Positions 22,639 to 32,184 are shown, counted from the stretch's first letter. The stretch: DNA of 64,000 nt from Demequina silvatica (GCF_000971215.1 NZ_BBMA01000009.1:1-64000), one strand, 5' to 3'. The notes: generated from the letters alone by a model not told the origin. Program-made: numbers and translations.

Positions 22639-24159
22639 TTATGTGGGCGGGATGCCGGAGTGGTGGGTGTCGCGGTCGCTGCCACGGTCAGGGGCGGTGT
22701 TCCAGGGTCGGGGTGCTCCGAAGCGTGCTCGGCCGCCTTGCCAGGGTGTCCGTGTCGGGTCGACTGATGCGGGAGGAATGAACCAGATCTCGGTGTCGGT
22801 GGCTCTGATCTGCCAGCCTTGATCGTGGATCACGTGATGACAGTGGGAGCAGAGCAGGGCGCCGTTGGACAGGTCGGTGCGGCCGCCCCTGGACCAGAAG
22901 ATGATGTGGTGGGCCTCTGTCCATGCCGGCGGGGCTCCGCACATCGCACAGCCCCCGTCACGCTCTCCTAGGGCGATGCGTTGGGCCTTGGAGAAGGGGC
23001 GGACCGTCCGTCCGAGCTTCAAGACCTGTCCCTTGTCGCCGATGAGGGCGGGGATGATGATCGCGGAGGCGGCCAGGCGCTGCGCGACGCTCATCCCGAT
23101 AGGTGTCGAGCAGCCGTCGACCTCACCGAGACCCGTCCCGGATTCAAGGTCGGTGGCCGACGCGCGGACGACGACGGTGGTGGTGCCGAAGATCGCGGTC
23201 GTGGTTTCACAGCCGAGGGCGTGACGGGCGAGGTCCGCGAGGGCGTCGGCACGCATCTGCTCGGTGGTGCGCAGGTCCTCGCCGGGGATGTCGCGGCTGC
23301 GGCGGATCTGGTCGCCGACCATCTTGTCGATCGCCGTTTGCAGGTGAGCCGCGGTCTCGGGATCGAGCTTGCCGTCGACCACGACCATCCCTTCACGGTT
23401 CTCCCAGATCTTCAGATACCGGGCCTGACGCTTCTGCGCCTGCGTGCGCTCGTGCTGGGCGACGTCGAGGGAGGCCTTGAAGCGGCGGATCACCGCCGCG
23501 AACTTGCCCGAATCCAAACCCTGGGCACGCTTGACCAGATCGGCTGCGGCCTTCTCCTTCGCCTCATCCGTGACGTCCTCGGACAGCGAGTCGAGCATGA
23601 CGAGGATCTGCGACCCGCAATCAGCCGAGATCTGTCCCGCGTCGAGCGCTTCCGTCACGATCGCGCGGTACCGCACCTGAGGAGTGGGTTGAGGATCCTC
23701 CGGCTCAGGCGGTTCGTTGTCCTCGGGATCGTCCGGGTTGTCCTCATCATCGGGATCCGGCTCGTCCGGATCGGGCTCGGGATCAGGATCGGGCGTGCCG
23801 CCCTTCTCCCGCTCTTCAAGCGCACGTCCGACCTCGATCAGCCGGAGCGCCTCGGCCTTGTGGGCTCCCATCCGCGACGCCACCAGGTCGGCCGCGCTCC
23901 GGAAGCCGTGATGCTTCGCGAGCCCACCCCCGGGCACATCCGACTGGACATCGATGTCGCGGGCCATGCGCGCGAGGACCAGGTCCATCTTTGCGGCGAC
24001 CTGCGCCGCCGCACCGAACCGCTCCACCGCGTCAGGCGAGCCGCCCACGGAAGCCAGCGAACGCATCGTCCCCACCGCCACACGGGCGTCCACACACGCC
24101 GACGCGAACCCGGCGCCAGAGCCGCCGGGTAGGTCGTCGAACAGGTGTGCTGCTTCCAT
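22639..24159 (-). CDS. DUF222/13E12-type HNH endonuclease-like protein
   Basis: 506 residues. An N-terminal DUF222 (13E12 repeat) region is followed by an acidic Pro-Asp-Glu linker (about residues 115-155), more helical DUF222 sequence and a C-terminal HNH domain. The HNH domain shows CAMCGAPPAW, the EAHHIIFW motif with the catalytic His, and CSHCHH. These families are abundant in actinobacteria, often in many copies, with no settled role. The ATG at 24159 is chosen since upstream sequence in frame is Arg-rich and unlike coding sequence. A motif copy at 24062-24071 falls near the N-terminus (VGTMRSLAS). Confidence 0.85.
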   Translation of the reverse strand: MEAAHLFDDLPGGSGAGFASACVDARVAVGTMRSLASVGGSPDAVERFGAAAQVAAKMDLVLARMARDIDVQSDVPGGGLAKHHGFRSAADLVASRMGAHKAEALRLIEVGRALEEREKGGTPDPDPEPDPDEPDPDDEDNPDDPEDNEPPEPEDPQPTPQVRYRAIVTEALDAGQISADCGSQILVMLDSLSEDVTDEAKEKAAADLVKRAQGLDSGKFAAVIRRFKASLDVAQHERTQAQKRQARYLKIWENREGMVVVDGKLDPETAAHLQTAIDKMVGDQIRRSRDIPGEDLRTTEQMRADALADLARHALGCETTTAIFGTTTVVVRASATDLESGTGLGEVDGCSTPIGMSVAQRLAASAIIIPALIGDKGQVLKLGRTVRPFSKAQRIALGERDGGCAMCGAPPAWTEAHHIIFWSRGGRTDLSNGALLCSHCHHVIHDQGWQIRATDTEIWFIPPASVDPTRTPWQGGRARFGAPRPWNTAPDRGSDRDTHHSGIPPT

Positions 24160-24223
24160 GTGACCATCACACCAGAGGGGTCTGACAATCACCTCAAAAC
24201 GGACATCGGCGCCTGTGGAGAAC

Positions 24224-25486
24224 TTACTCGAGCCGCGCGAGATGCTGTGCCATGTGCTGGCGGCCGAGCGTCTCGTACCCGAGGACCCACGTCCACGGCG
24301 CGAGCGCGACCACCACCAGCGCGGTCGTGAGCGACGTCCCGAGCGCCGCGAGCCCCACGCCCGCACCGACAAGAGCGATGAATCCGCCTGCGATCGCCAG
24401 GTGGAACGGGTCGAAGGTGCGCACCAGCAGCGCGTACCAGACGAACGCCAGCGCGATGAAGACGGTCAGCGGCACCGCGACGCTGAGCACGGTCGCGACG
24501 TCGCCGAGCTCGCTGTGATCCTCGATGTGAAGCGCCGCGACATGGATTCCGGCGCCCACCGCCGCGATCGCGGTGAACAGCAGGATGTGGCCGTAGGCGA
24601 ACAGCGTCCAGCGGTCGCGTCGGGCGGCGAGGATCTCGGCGCGGGGGACGGAGAAGTAGGCCCACCACATGCCGAACGTGCACACCACGCCAGCGACCCC
24701 GATGAGCGCGGCGTCGGCTGACCATCCCTGCTCGTCGACCACTGCGGCGACGGCAGCGGCGGTGCCGAAGATGCCTTCGCCGAGCGCGATGATGGTGAGC
24801 AGTCCGAACCGCTCGGCGAGGTGGTGCGGGTGCCACGGGATGCGGTCCCGCGCGGCGGCCGCGAACACGAGCGTCAGCATCTCGAACGTGATCAGGCCCG
24901 CCGCGAGCACGAGTTCGACCCCGAACGGCGCGTGCAGGATCCCTGACAGGACCCACCCCGCCTGGGCGAGCGCCGTGAGCCCCGCGAGCCGGAAGCATGC
25001 GTCGCGCCGCTCCGGGTCGGCGAGTCCGGCACGGATCCACAGGACCACCATCGAGGCGCGCATGATCACGTAGCCGGCGATCACCACCTCGTTGTCGGGG
25101 CTGTGCCCCTCCGCGATCGACGCAAGGAACGCGGGCGCCCCGAGCGCCATCGCCAGCACGCCCACCATCTGCACCATGGTGAGCAGCCTGAACGCCCAGT
25201 CATCGGTGTCGTAGGCGGACGCGAACCAGGTGAAGTTGAGCCACGCCCACACGATCGCGAACATCACGAACATGAAGCCCAGCACGGCACCGCCGATCAC
25301 GCCCTCGGCCAGGAGGTGAGCGAGCTCGGAGCTCGCGGCGCCGAATGCGACCACCAAGGTGAGGTCGTAGAGCAGCTCGAGCGGCGTGGCCGACCGGTGC
25401 GGCTCTCCGGGGTCTCGGCCGGTCATGGTGAGCAGTCCGCGGCGGCGCGCGGCGGGTGAGGCGTCGGGCCGGGTCGCATCGCTCAT
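24224..25486 (-). CDS. ltrA: Low temperature requirement protein A (LtrA) family membrane protein
   Basis: A 420-residue multi-pass membrane protein of the LtrA family (TPLELLYDLTLVVAFG near the N-terminus and RFGLLTIIALGEGIFG in the middle are the signatures). About 10-12 helices. The biochemical role of the family is not established. Transcribed alone, diverging from the copB promoter. Confidence 0.85.
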   Translation of the reverse strand: MSDATRPDASPAARRRGLLTMTGRDPGEPHRSATPLELLYDLTLVVAFGAASSELAHLLAEGVIGGAVLGFMFVMFAIVWAWLNFTWFASAYDTDDWAFRLLTMVQMVGVLAMALGAPAFLASIAEGHSPDNEVVIAGYVIMRASMVVLWIRAGLADPERRDACFRLAGLTALAQAGWVLSGILHAPFGVELVLAAGLITFEMLTLVFAAAARDRIPWHPHHLAERFGLLTIIALGEGIFGTAAAVAAVVDEQGWSADAALIGVAGVVCTFGMWWAYFSVPRAEILAARRDRWTLFAYGHILLFTAIAAVGAGIHVAALHIEDHSELGDVATVLSVAVPLTVFIALAFVWYALLVRTFDPFHLAIAGGFIALVGAGVGLAALGTSLTTALVVVALAPWTWVLGYETLGRQHMAQHLARLE

Positions 25487-25507
25487 GCTCCGATGCTCGC
25501 CCAGACG

Positions 25508-25517
25508 GGACGATGCG
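25508..25517 (+). repeat. Dispersed GGACGATGCG motif, intergenic copy
   Basis: An exact 10-mer in the ltrA-copB gap, 28 bp upstream of the copB -35 box. It continues TCACCC instead of the common NNGGYC. Confidence 0.7.
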
Positions 25518-25544
25518 TCACCCCCGAATCTCCGACGTCACCCC

Positions 25545-25575
25545 TTGACCTTCCATCCGACTGGAAGGATTAGCG
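25545..25575 (+). promoter_or_regulatory. MerR/CueR-type promoter of copB
   Basis: A -35 box TTGACC (25545-25550) and a -10-like TTAGCG (25570-25575) are 19 bp apart, the long spacer typical of MerR-family promoters. The spacer holds the dyad CCTTCCA-tccgac-TGGAAGG (25549-25568), close to known copper-responsive CueR/HmrR sites. No copper-type MerR gene is in the window, so the activator must be encoded elsewhere. Confidence 0.72.
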
Positions 25576-25608
25576 TGCGGAGCAGCTGCCACTCCCGAGG
25601 AGGTCCCC

Positions 25609-27669
25609 ATGGCACACGACCACGCGACCATGTCGCACGAGGCGTCGGCGGAGCACCACCAAGCCCACGACGCCGCCGCAGCCCACGCCCACCACGGCAC
25701 CGACCACAGCGGTCACGCCGACCTCTTCCGGCGCCTGTTCTGGTGGAACCTCCTGCTCGCGGTCCCGGTGAGCGCGACCAGCGAGATGGTCGAGGGCTGG
25801 CTGGGCTACGACCTCCCCGGCAGCGCCTGGATCCCGCCCGTGCTCGGCACGGTCATCTACCTCTGGGGCGGCTGGCCGTTCCTCAGCATGGCCTGGCGCG
25901 ACGAGATCACCGTCCGCAAGCCCGGCATGATGACCCTCATCTCCCTCGCGATCACGGTCGCGTTCCTCGCCTCGGCGGGCAGCACGCTCGGGATCGGTGA
26001 CCTCAGCTTCTGGTGGGAGCTGGCCGCGCTGATCGTGGTGATGCTTCTCGGCCACTGGCAGGAGATGAAGGCCGTGGGCCAGGCTCGCGGCGCGCTCGCC
26101 GCGCTCGCCGAGCTCCTTCCGGACGATGCGGAGCGCACCACCGCGGACGGCGGCACCGAGCACGTGCGGCTGGCCGATCTGACGACGGGCGACGTGGTCG
26201 TGGTGCGTCCGGGCGGCCGGGTCCCCGCGGACGGCACCATCGTCAAGGGTCGCGCCAGCCTCGACGAGTCCATGATCACCGGCGAGTCGGCCCCCGTAGC
26301 GAAGGACGAGGGCGACCGCGTGGTCGCCGGCACCGTCGCCACCGACGGCTCCCTGCGCATCGAGGTGACCGCGACCGGCGACCAGACGGCGCTCGCCGGC
26401 ATCCAGCGCATGGTCCAAGAGGCGCAGGACAGCCGCTCCGGCACCCGCAGGCTCGCCGACCGCGCGGCCGCGTGGCTCTTCTGGATCGCCCTCGCCGCCG
26501 CCGCGATCACCTTCGTCGCCCACGCCCTCGCCGGCGAGCCCGCCCAGGGCCTGTCCGCGGCCGTGTCCGTCCTGGTGATCGCGTGCCCTCACGCGCTCGG
26601 CCTCGCCATCCCGCTGGTCATCGCGATCGCCACCTCGAGCTCCGCGAGGCAGGGCATCCTCATCAAGGACACCGCGGCCCTCGAGGCCATGCGCACCATC
26701 GACGCCGTGCTGTTCGACAAGACGGGCACCCTCACCGAGGGCTCCCACGAGCTCACCGACGCCGCGACCGTCGACGGCTGGGACGAGGGCCGCATGCTCG
26801 CCCTGGTCGCCGCCGTCGAGTCCGACGCCGAGCACCCCATCGGGCGCGCCGTCGTCACCGCCGCCCGGGACCGCGGCCTCGACATCCCGATCGCGGAGGA
26901 CGTCGACACCCTCCCCGGGCGCGGCGTGCGCGCCACCGTCGACGGCAGGGCCGTCGCGGTCGGCGGGCCCAGCCTGCTCGACCACCTGGGCGTCAGCGCG
27001 CCGGGCAGCCTGGACGATGCGGCGGCCGGGTGGCGCGACAAGGGTGGCGCGGTCCTCCACGTCGTGGTCGATGGGGAGGTGGTGGGCGCCTTCACCACCG
27101 CGGATCCGATCCGGCCCGAGTCCCGCCAGGCCGTGGACGCCCTCCACGCCCGGGGGATCGACGTCGCGCTCATCACCGGCGACTCCGCTGCCGTCGCGCA
27201 CGCGGTCGCCGCCGAGCTCGGCATCGACGACGTGTTCGCGGAGGTCCTCCCCGACGACAAGGACAAGGCGGTCGCCGACCTTCAGGGCAGGGGCAAGCGG
27301 GTCGCGATGGTGGGCGACGGCGTGAACGATGCGCCGGCCCTGGCACGCGCCGACGTGGGCCTCGCGATCGGCGCGGGCACGGACGTGGCAATGGAGGCCG
27401 CCGGGGTGGTGCTCGCGAGCTCCGACCCGCGCGCCGTGGTGGGCGTGATCGAGCTGTCCCGCGCGAGCTACCGCAAGATGCGCCAGAACCTCGTCTGGGC
27501 GACGGGCTACAACGCCGTCGCGATCCCCGTCGCGGCGGGTGCGCTCCAGTGGGCGGGCATCACCATGCCGCCCGCCGTCGCCGCGATCGCGATGAGCCTG
27601 TCGACCATCGTGGTGGCGCTCAACGCGCAGCTGCTGCGGCGGGTGAGCCTCAGGCCCGAGGAGGCCTGA
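25609..27669 (+). CDS. copB: Heavy-metal P-type ATPase, CopB-like (P1B-3)
   Basis: A 686-residue metal exporter with a His-rich N-terminal metal-binding tail (15 or so His in the first 36 residues) and no CXXC domains. The membrane metal site is CPH (326-328), typical of CopB-type pumps for Cu(II)/Cu or Ag. The phosphorylated Asp is D370 in DKTGTLT; GDGVNDAPAL and the TGE loop (ITGES) are present. The promoter upstream fits control by a copper-sensing MerR protein. Motif copies at 26121 and 27012 encode PDDAERT and LDDAAAGW. Confidence 0.92.
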   Translation: MAHDHATMSHEASAEHHQAHDAAAAHAHHGTDHSGHADLFRRLFWWNLLLAVPVSATSEMVEGWLGYDLPGSAWIPPVLGTVIYLWGGWPFLSMAWRDEITVRKPGMMTLISLAITVAFLASAGSTLGIGDLSFWWELAALIVVMLLGHWQEMKAVGQARGALAALAELLPDDAERTTADGGTEHVRLADLTTGDVVVVRPGGRVPADGTIVKGRASLDESMITGESAPVAKDEGDRVVAGTVATDGSLRIEVTATGDQTALAGIQRMVQEAQDSRSGTRRLADRAAAWLFWIALAAAAITFVAHALAGEPAQGLSAAVSVLVIACPHALGLAIPLVIAIATSSSARQGILIKDTAALEAMRTIDAVLFDKTGTLTEGSHELTDAATVDGWDEGRMLALVAAVESDAEHPIGRAVVTAARDRGLDIPIAEDVDTLPGRGVRATVDGRAVAVGGPSLLDHLGVSAPGSLDDAAAGWRDKGGAVLHVVVDGEVVGAFTTADPIRPESRQAVDALHARGIDVALITGDSAAVAHAVAAELGIDDVFAEVLPDDKDKAVADLQGRGKRVAMVGDGVNDAPALARADVGLAIGAGTDVAMEAAGVVLASSDPRAVVGVIELSRASYRKMRQNLVWATGYNAVAIPVAAGALQWAGITMPPAVAAIAMSLSTIVVALNAQLLRRVSLRPEEA

Positions 27670-27686
27670 GGCTCACGCGGCCGCGC

Positions 27687-29030
27687 TCAGCCCTCCGCGA
27701 GCCTCTCGAGCAGCAGCGCCTGCGCGACCACCATGCGCTCGATCTCGGCGGGGTCCACCGACTCGTCGGACGCGTGGATGCGTGACTTCTCCATGTCCTC
27801 CGGACCCCACAGCACGAACTCCGCGGCCGGGCACGCCTCGTGGAGGGTCTGGAGCAGCGGGATCGACCCGCCCGACCCGACCTCGGAGGCCTCGGCTCCG
27901 AACGCCTCCTCCATCGCCGCGCGCGCGGCCTCGACGCCCGTACCGCCGCCGGGGACCAGGAACGCGGGCGCGGCCTTGATCCGCTTCACCGACACCTGCG
28001 CGCCCCACGGTGCGTGGCTCTCGAGGTGGGCGACCAGCGCGTCGAGCTCCGCCTCGGGGTTGGACCCGGGAACGATCCGCATGGAGATCTTCGCGGAGGC
28101 CTCGGGGAGGATCACATTTGACGATCCCGCGATCGAGGTGGTGTCGATGCCGATCGCGTTGATCGACGGCTTCGCCCACAGCCGGTCCGAGATGGTGCCG
28201 GTGCCGATCAGCTGGGCCCCCGGAACCAGCGGCACGCCCTCGAGGAAGCTCTCCTCGCTCTGCACCGCACCCGACCACGCGCCGCCCGAGACGCCGGCGA
28301 CGGCCACGTCCCCAGCATCGTCCACCAGGCTCGACAGGAGGCGCGCGAGCGCCATCATCGCGTCGGGAGCCGCGCCGCCGAACACGCCCGAGTGGAGCGG
28401 GTGCTCGAGCGTCCGGACCGTCACCACGCAGGAGACGTCGCCGCGCAGCGCCGTGGTGAGCACGGGCTCGCCGGAGACCAGGTTGCCCATGTCGCAGATG
28501 ACGAACAGGTCGCACTGGAACAGGTCGGGATTGGCCTCGACGAACTCCTCGAGGTTGCTCTCCGTCTCTTCCATGCCCTCGAGGATGAGCCGGATGGTGA
28601 CCGGCGGCTGGCCGTCGAACGCGCGCAGGGTGCCCAGGTGGGTGGCGAGGCCGGACTTGTCGTCGGCGGCGCCGCGCCCGTAGAGGCGGCCGTCCTCCTT
28701 GACCGTGGGCGTGAACGGGTCGGAGGTCCAGCCCTGCGACTCCGGCGCGGGCTGCACGTCGTAGTGCGCGTACAGCACCACCACCGGCGACCCGGGAGGG
28801 CCGGGCAGCTCCGCGTAGATCGGCGGGTAGCCGTGGGGCACGTCGCCGTAGTGCGCGTCCGTGAAGCCCGCCTCGCGGAACAGCGCGAGGGTGCGCTCGG
28901 CCATGCGGTGCATGGGCTCCTCGGGATAGCCGGGGAACGCGATCGACGGGATCGAGATGAGCTCCTTGAGGTCCTCGATGACGTCGGGCATCAGCGCCCG
29001 GACCTTCTCCTGGATCTCCGCTGCGGGCAT
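27687..29030 (-). CDS. M20 family dipeptidase
   Basis: A 447-residue zinc aminoacyl-dipeptidase of the M20 family (CNDP-like). Visible: LYAHYDVQP with the first His and its Asp, GRGAADDKSG with the bridging Asp, LEGMEETES with catalytic and metal Glu, and the late IHASDES His. Length and motif order fit cytoplasmic dipeptidases. The ATG at 29030 follows GAAAGGCG on the minus strand. It lies 26 bp after the Dcu-type transporter gene on the same strand, so the two may form an operon. Confidence 0.88.
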   Translation of the reverse strand: MPAAEIQEKVRALMPDVIEDLKELISIPSIAFPGYPEEPMHRMAERTLALFREAGFTDAHYGDVPHGYPPIYAELPGPPGSPVVVLYAHYDVQPAPESQGWTSDPFTPTVKEDGRLYGRGAADDKSGLATHLGTLRAFDGQPPVTIRLILEGMEETESNLEEFVEANPDLFQCDLFVICDMGNLVSGEPVLTTALRGDVSCVVTVRTLEHPLHSGVFGGAAPDAMMALARLLSSLVDDAGDVAVAGVSGGAWSGAVQSEESFLEGVPLVPGAQLIGTGTISDRLWAKPSINAIGIDTTSIAGSSNVILPEASAKISMRIVPGSNPEAELDALVAHLESHAPWGAQVSVKRIKAAPAFLVPGGGTGVEAARAAMEEAFGAEASEVGSGGSIPLLQTLHEACPAAEFVLWGPEDMEKSRIHASDESVDPAEIERMVVAQALLLERLAEG

Positions 29031-29056
29031 GAGGGAACGCCTTTCCGTGAGGGGGG

Positions 29057-30412
29057 CTAGAAGAACGCGCCGATCACCGCGCCGGCAACGATCGTAGTGA
29101 CCGACAGGATGAGCATGGGCACGAAGAAGCTGTGGTCGAGCAGCTTGGTGCCGAGCCGGGTGGACCCGGTGAGGTCGAAGTTCGCGGCCGCGATCTGCGG
29201 GCCGTTGGCGGGCAGCGTGTAGACGCCGCCGAGCGCGCCGGCCCACATGCCCGTGACCACGCCCGCGGGCAGCCCCGCGGCGAGCCCGATCGGCACGATG
29301 GTGCGCGTCGCGGTCGACTGGCTGGTGGTCATCGCTGCCACCAGGAACACCGCGACCGCGAACAGGAACCGCCAGTCCGTCACCCACGCCCCGACGGTCG
29401 ACACGATGTAGTCCTCGTGCGCGGAGATGAACGTGGCGGTGAGCCACGCGATCCCGAACAGCGCGATCGCGGAGATCATGCCGGCCTTGAACACCGACTG
29501 GTCCGGCACCGTCGCGACCTTGGGCCGCCCGACGAGCAGGATCACCGCGCCCACCACGAACATCACCAGGATGATGGTCGCGGTCATGTCCACCTGGGTG
29601 GTCTCGCCGTCGATGGTGAACGAGGGTCGCAGGTCGGGGAAGATCCCGAACAGCACGATCGCGACCACCCCCACCAGGAACGCGATCGCCGAGTTCCGGC
29701 CGCGCGCCGTGTAGGTGAGGTGGGACGATGCGCTGGCCCCCGCATCGTCCCCCCGCGCCTCGCGCGGTGGCAGGAGCCCCGACGCGATGCGCTCCTGGAT
29801 CTCGGGGTCCTCGTCCATGTTCTTCCACATGCGGTTGACCACGAGCGCCGTGACCACGATCCCGATCATGCACGCCGGGAACGTGATCGCGAGGATCTGC
29901 GCGAGCCCGAGGTTGTACGGCGCGACGTCCGTGAGCGTGAGCATGGCCGCCATGGCGGCGGACACCGGCGACGCCGCCAGCGCGATGCCGGACTGCACCA
30001 CCGTGACCGTGAGCGGCCTCGCCGGCCGGATCCCGTTCTTGTAGGAGACGTCGTAGATGACGGGCAGCAGCGGGTACACGATGTTGCCCGTGCCGGCACC
30101 CGCGCAGAACAGGAACGCGGTCAGCGGCGCGATGGTGGTGATCTGCTTGGGCCGTTTCTCGATCACGCGAGCGGCGACCGCGACCATCCAGTCGATGCCG
30201 CCCGCCGCCTGCATCAGCGCGGCCGCCGTCACCACGCCCAGGATGATCGCGATGGCCGCCGCCGGCGGCTCGCCCGGCGCCTCGCCGAACACGAAGACGA
30301 GGATGAACGTGCCCACGCCGCCCCAGATGCCCACGCCGACGCCGCCGGCGCGCGTGCCCAGCACGATCGCCCCCAGCACCACGATGGCCTCGAGCACGAA
30401 GCTGACGGTCAT
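29057..30412 (-). CDS. DcuA/DcuB-family C4-dicarboxylate transporter
   Basis: A 451-residue inner-membrane protein with 10-12 helices. It matches Dcu proteins through LLGRAGGVGVGIWGGVG-like N-terminal sequence, CAGAGTGNIVYPLLPVIYDV, RPARPLTVTVVQSG and SQSTATRTIVPIG. The family exchanges fumarate, succinate or aspartate. The central cytoplasmic loop (about residues 215-235) contains RGDDAGASASSH, encoded by an inverted pair of dispersed motif copies (29723-29750). ATG at 30412. Confidence 0.85.
   Translation of the reverse strand: MTVSFVLEAIVVLGAIVLGTRAGGVGVGIWGGVGTFILVFVFGEAPGEPPAAAIAIILGVVTAAALMQAAGGIDWMVAVAARVIEKRPKQITTIAPLTAFLFCAGAGTGNIVYPLLPVIYDVSYKNGIRPARPLTVTVVQSGIALAASPVSAAMAAMLTLTDVAPYNLGLAQILAITFPACMIGIVVTALVVNRMWKNMDEDPEIQERIASGLLPPREARGDDAGASASSHLTYTARGRNSAIAFLVGVVAIVLFGIFPDLRPSFTIDGETTQVDMTATIILVMFVVGAVILLVGRPKVATVPDQSVFKAGMISAIALFGIAWLTATFISAHEDYIVSTVGAWVTDWRFLFAVAVFLVAAMTTSQSTATRTIVPIGLAAGLPAGVVTGMWAGALGGVYTLPANGPQIAAANFDLTGSTRLGTKLLDHSFFVPMLILSVTTIVAGAVIGAFF
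29722..29751. repeat. Inverted pair of dispersed motifs inside the dcu gene
   Basis: GGGACGATGCG at 29722-29732 faces CGCATCGTCCC at 29741-29751, with 8 bp between, so an 11-bp stem can form within the reading frame. It adds about ten residues to a loop of the transporter and would place a strong hairpin in the middle of the mRNA. Confidence 0.75.
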
Positions 30413-30518
30413 GTCGCCCCCTCCGGGGCCTCCGCACCCGCCGGCGATGGCCCTGGAAACGACAGTACGCGCGGGGTCCGACAGCCGCCCGGCGAGCCGC
30501 GGGCGGCCGCCTGGCGAG

Positions 30519-30528
30519 GGACGATGCG
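30519..30528 (+). repeat. Dispersed GGACGATGCG motif, intergenic copy
   Basis: An exact 10-mer with the extension GCGGTC, in the 214-bp divergent gap between the dcu gene (start 30412) and the CYTH gene (start 30627). I see nothing else recognisable in this gap. Confidence 0.7.
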
Positions 30529-30626
30529 GCGGTCGCGGGCCTCGCCGCGCGGTGGCGGCCTCGGCGTGCCTATCCTGGCCGGAGCAGGGGCGTCGACGGC
30601 GACGGCCCGCCCACGGGAGCACCATC

Positions 30627-31406
30627 ATGAGCACCGCACCGACCACCGGCACGCCCCTTCCCGCGCTGACCGCCGAGCAGCTGGCCGAGGTGCTGGCCCT
30701 GCTCCCCGGCAGCGACTCGGTCGAGCTCAAGGCCACCGTCCCCGGCGTCGACCGCCGCCGCGTGGTCGAGCGGCTCGGCATGGATCCGCTCGAGGCGGAG
30801 CTGCGGCAGGTCGCGTTCTTCGACACCACGGACCTCGCGCTCAACCGCGCCGGCGTGGTGGTGCGCGCGCGGCGCATCCAGAGGAAGCCGGGCGACTCCG
30901 TGGTGAAGCTGCGCCCCGTGGTGCCCGCCGATCTCAGCGAGGACCTGCGCGCGGCCGCCGGGTTCGGGGTCGAGATCGACGCGATGCCCGGGGGCTTCGT
31001 GTGCTCGGCGCGCATGAAGGCCGCGGCCGAGGACAAGGACCTGCGCCGCGTGTTCCTGGGCGACCGGCCCGTGCGACGCCTCTTCACCAAGGAGCAGCGG
31101 GCGCTGTTCGAGGCGCACGCGCCCGAGGGCGTCGACTGGGACGACCTCCGCGTCCTGGGCCCCATCACCCTGCTCAAGCTCAAGTTCGCGCCCGAGGGCT
31201 TCGCGCACCGGATGGTCGCGGAGCTGTGGGCGTACCCCGACGGCTCCCAGATCCTCGAGCTGTCGACCAAGTGCGCGCCGGACCAGGCCTTCGCGGTCGC
31301 GGCGGAGACCAAGGCCTACCTCGCGGCGCGCGGCGTCGACCTGGGCGCGCCCCAGCAGACCAAGACCCGCACCGCGCTCGAGTACTTCGCCTCCATCGAC
31401 GCGTGA
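30627..31406 (+). CDS. CYTH-domain protein
   Basis: 259 residues with a CYTH (adenylate cyclase/thiamine triphosphatase) tunnel fold: SVELKATVPG near residue 33 supplies the ExK strand, followed by FFDTTDLALNRAGVVVRAR and VKLRPVV. These enzymes act on triphosphates or polyphosphate with divalent metal. The exact substrate is unknown. ATG at 30627 after GGGAGCACC; the N-terminal 25 residues are Ala/Thr/Pro-rich. Confidence 0.75.
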   Translation: MSTAPTTGTPLPALTAEQLAEVLALLPGSDSVELKATVPGVDRRRVVERLGMDPLEAELRQVAFFDTTDLALNRAGVVVRARRIQRKPGDSVVKLRPVVPADLSEDLRAAAGFGVEIDAMPGGFVCSARMKAAAEDKDLRRVFLGDRPVRRLFTKEQRALFEAHAPEGVDWDDLRVLGPITLLKLKFAPEGFAHRMVAELWAYPDGSQILELSTKCAPDQAFAVAAETKAYLAARGVDLGAPQQTKTRTALEYFASIDA

Positions 31407-31565
31407 GACGCCCGCGGGCCCGCGGCGCGGCGCAACGCGGCGCCCGGTGACAGTTCTGGCCGCGCAGGCGACAGATCGTGAGGACCGGCGCGCCATGGCG
31501 CGCTCGCGCGTCTAGCGTCCATCGGGCGGCGCCGTATCGGTGCGCCAGGACCCGAGGAGACGCGC

Positions 31566-32171
31566 ATGACACCCACCCGGACGCCCGCGCAGCGGTGGCG
31601 CGACTTCAGCGCCGAGCACGTGCTTGTCGCGGAGATGGTGAAGTTCTCGGGCCTGTCCTTCCTGGTCGCGGCGCTGCAGTACCTGCTGCTCACCTTCCTG
31701 CCGGTGCTGCTGTTCGAGACCACCGGGTGGGGCGCGATCCCCGCGCAGTTCCTCCACGTGCAGCTGGGGCCCATCGACACCTACGTGTTCGACTACCCGG
31801 TCACCGGCGACGCGCTCGGCGGCCTGAGCTACTTCGTGGCGTTCGTGCTGATGCTGGTGATCTCGCAGGGCGTGAACTTCCCGCTGCAGCGGAACATCGT
31901 GTTCCGCTCCAACGGCCGGATCGCGTTCCAGCTCGCCTGGTACGTGGTCGCGCTCGTGCTCATCACCATCGCGTGCAGCTTCCTCATGAGCCTCTACGTG
32001 CCGCTCGTGCGCGAGTGGGTCGACCCCTCGATCTACAATCTGCTGGTGACGGTCATCAACGGCGGGGTCCAGCTGCTCATCTACTTCCCGGTGTTCAAGA
32101 TCATCTTCCCGTCGGAGCCCGCGGTCGAGGCCGCGCCCGCCGCCGAGGAGCCTGTCACCGCCCAGGCGTAG
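31566..32171 (+). CDS. GtrA-like multi-pass membrane protein
   Basis: A 201-residue protein with four predicted helices. NFPLQRNIVFRSN after the second helix resembles the NF-x2-N/Q-R-x-W/F-F signature of the GtrA family, which takes part in moving lipid-linked sugars. No glycosyltransferase partner lies nearby. Clear GAGGAG ribosome site. The preceding 159-bp gap contains only a 16-bp perfect palindrome, GCGCGCCATGGCGCGC (31488-31503). Confidence 0.62.
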   Translation: MTPTRTPAQRWRDFSAEHVLVAEMVKFSGLSFLVAALQYLLLTFLPVLLFETTGWGAIPAQFLHVQLGPIDTYVFDYPVTGDALGGLSYFVAFVLMLVISQGVNFPLQRNIVFRSNGRIAFQLAWYVVALVLITIACSFLMSLYVPLVREWVDPSIYNLLVTVINGGVQLLIYFPVFKIIFPSEPAVEAAPAAEEPVTAQA

Positions 32172-32184
32172 GCCCGCACGGCAC

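Noticed and set aside
27301..27345. AACGATGCGCCGG in copB as a motif copy
   Set aside because: It encodes the invariant VNDAPAL of P-type ATPases, and the first two bases differ, so protein constraint is a sufficient explanation.
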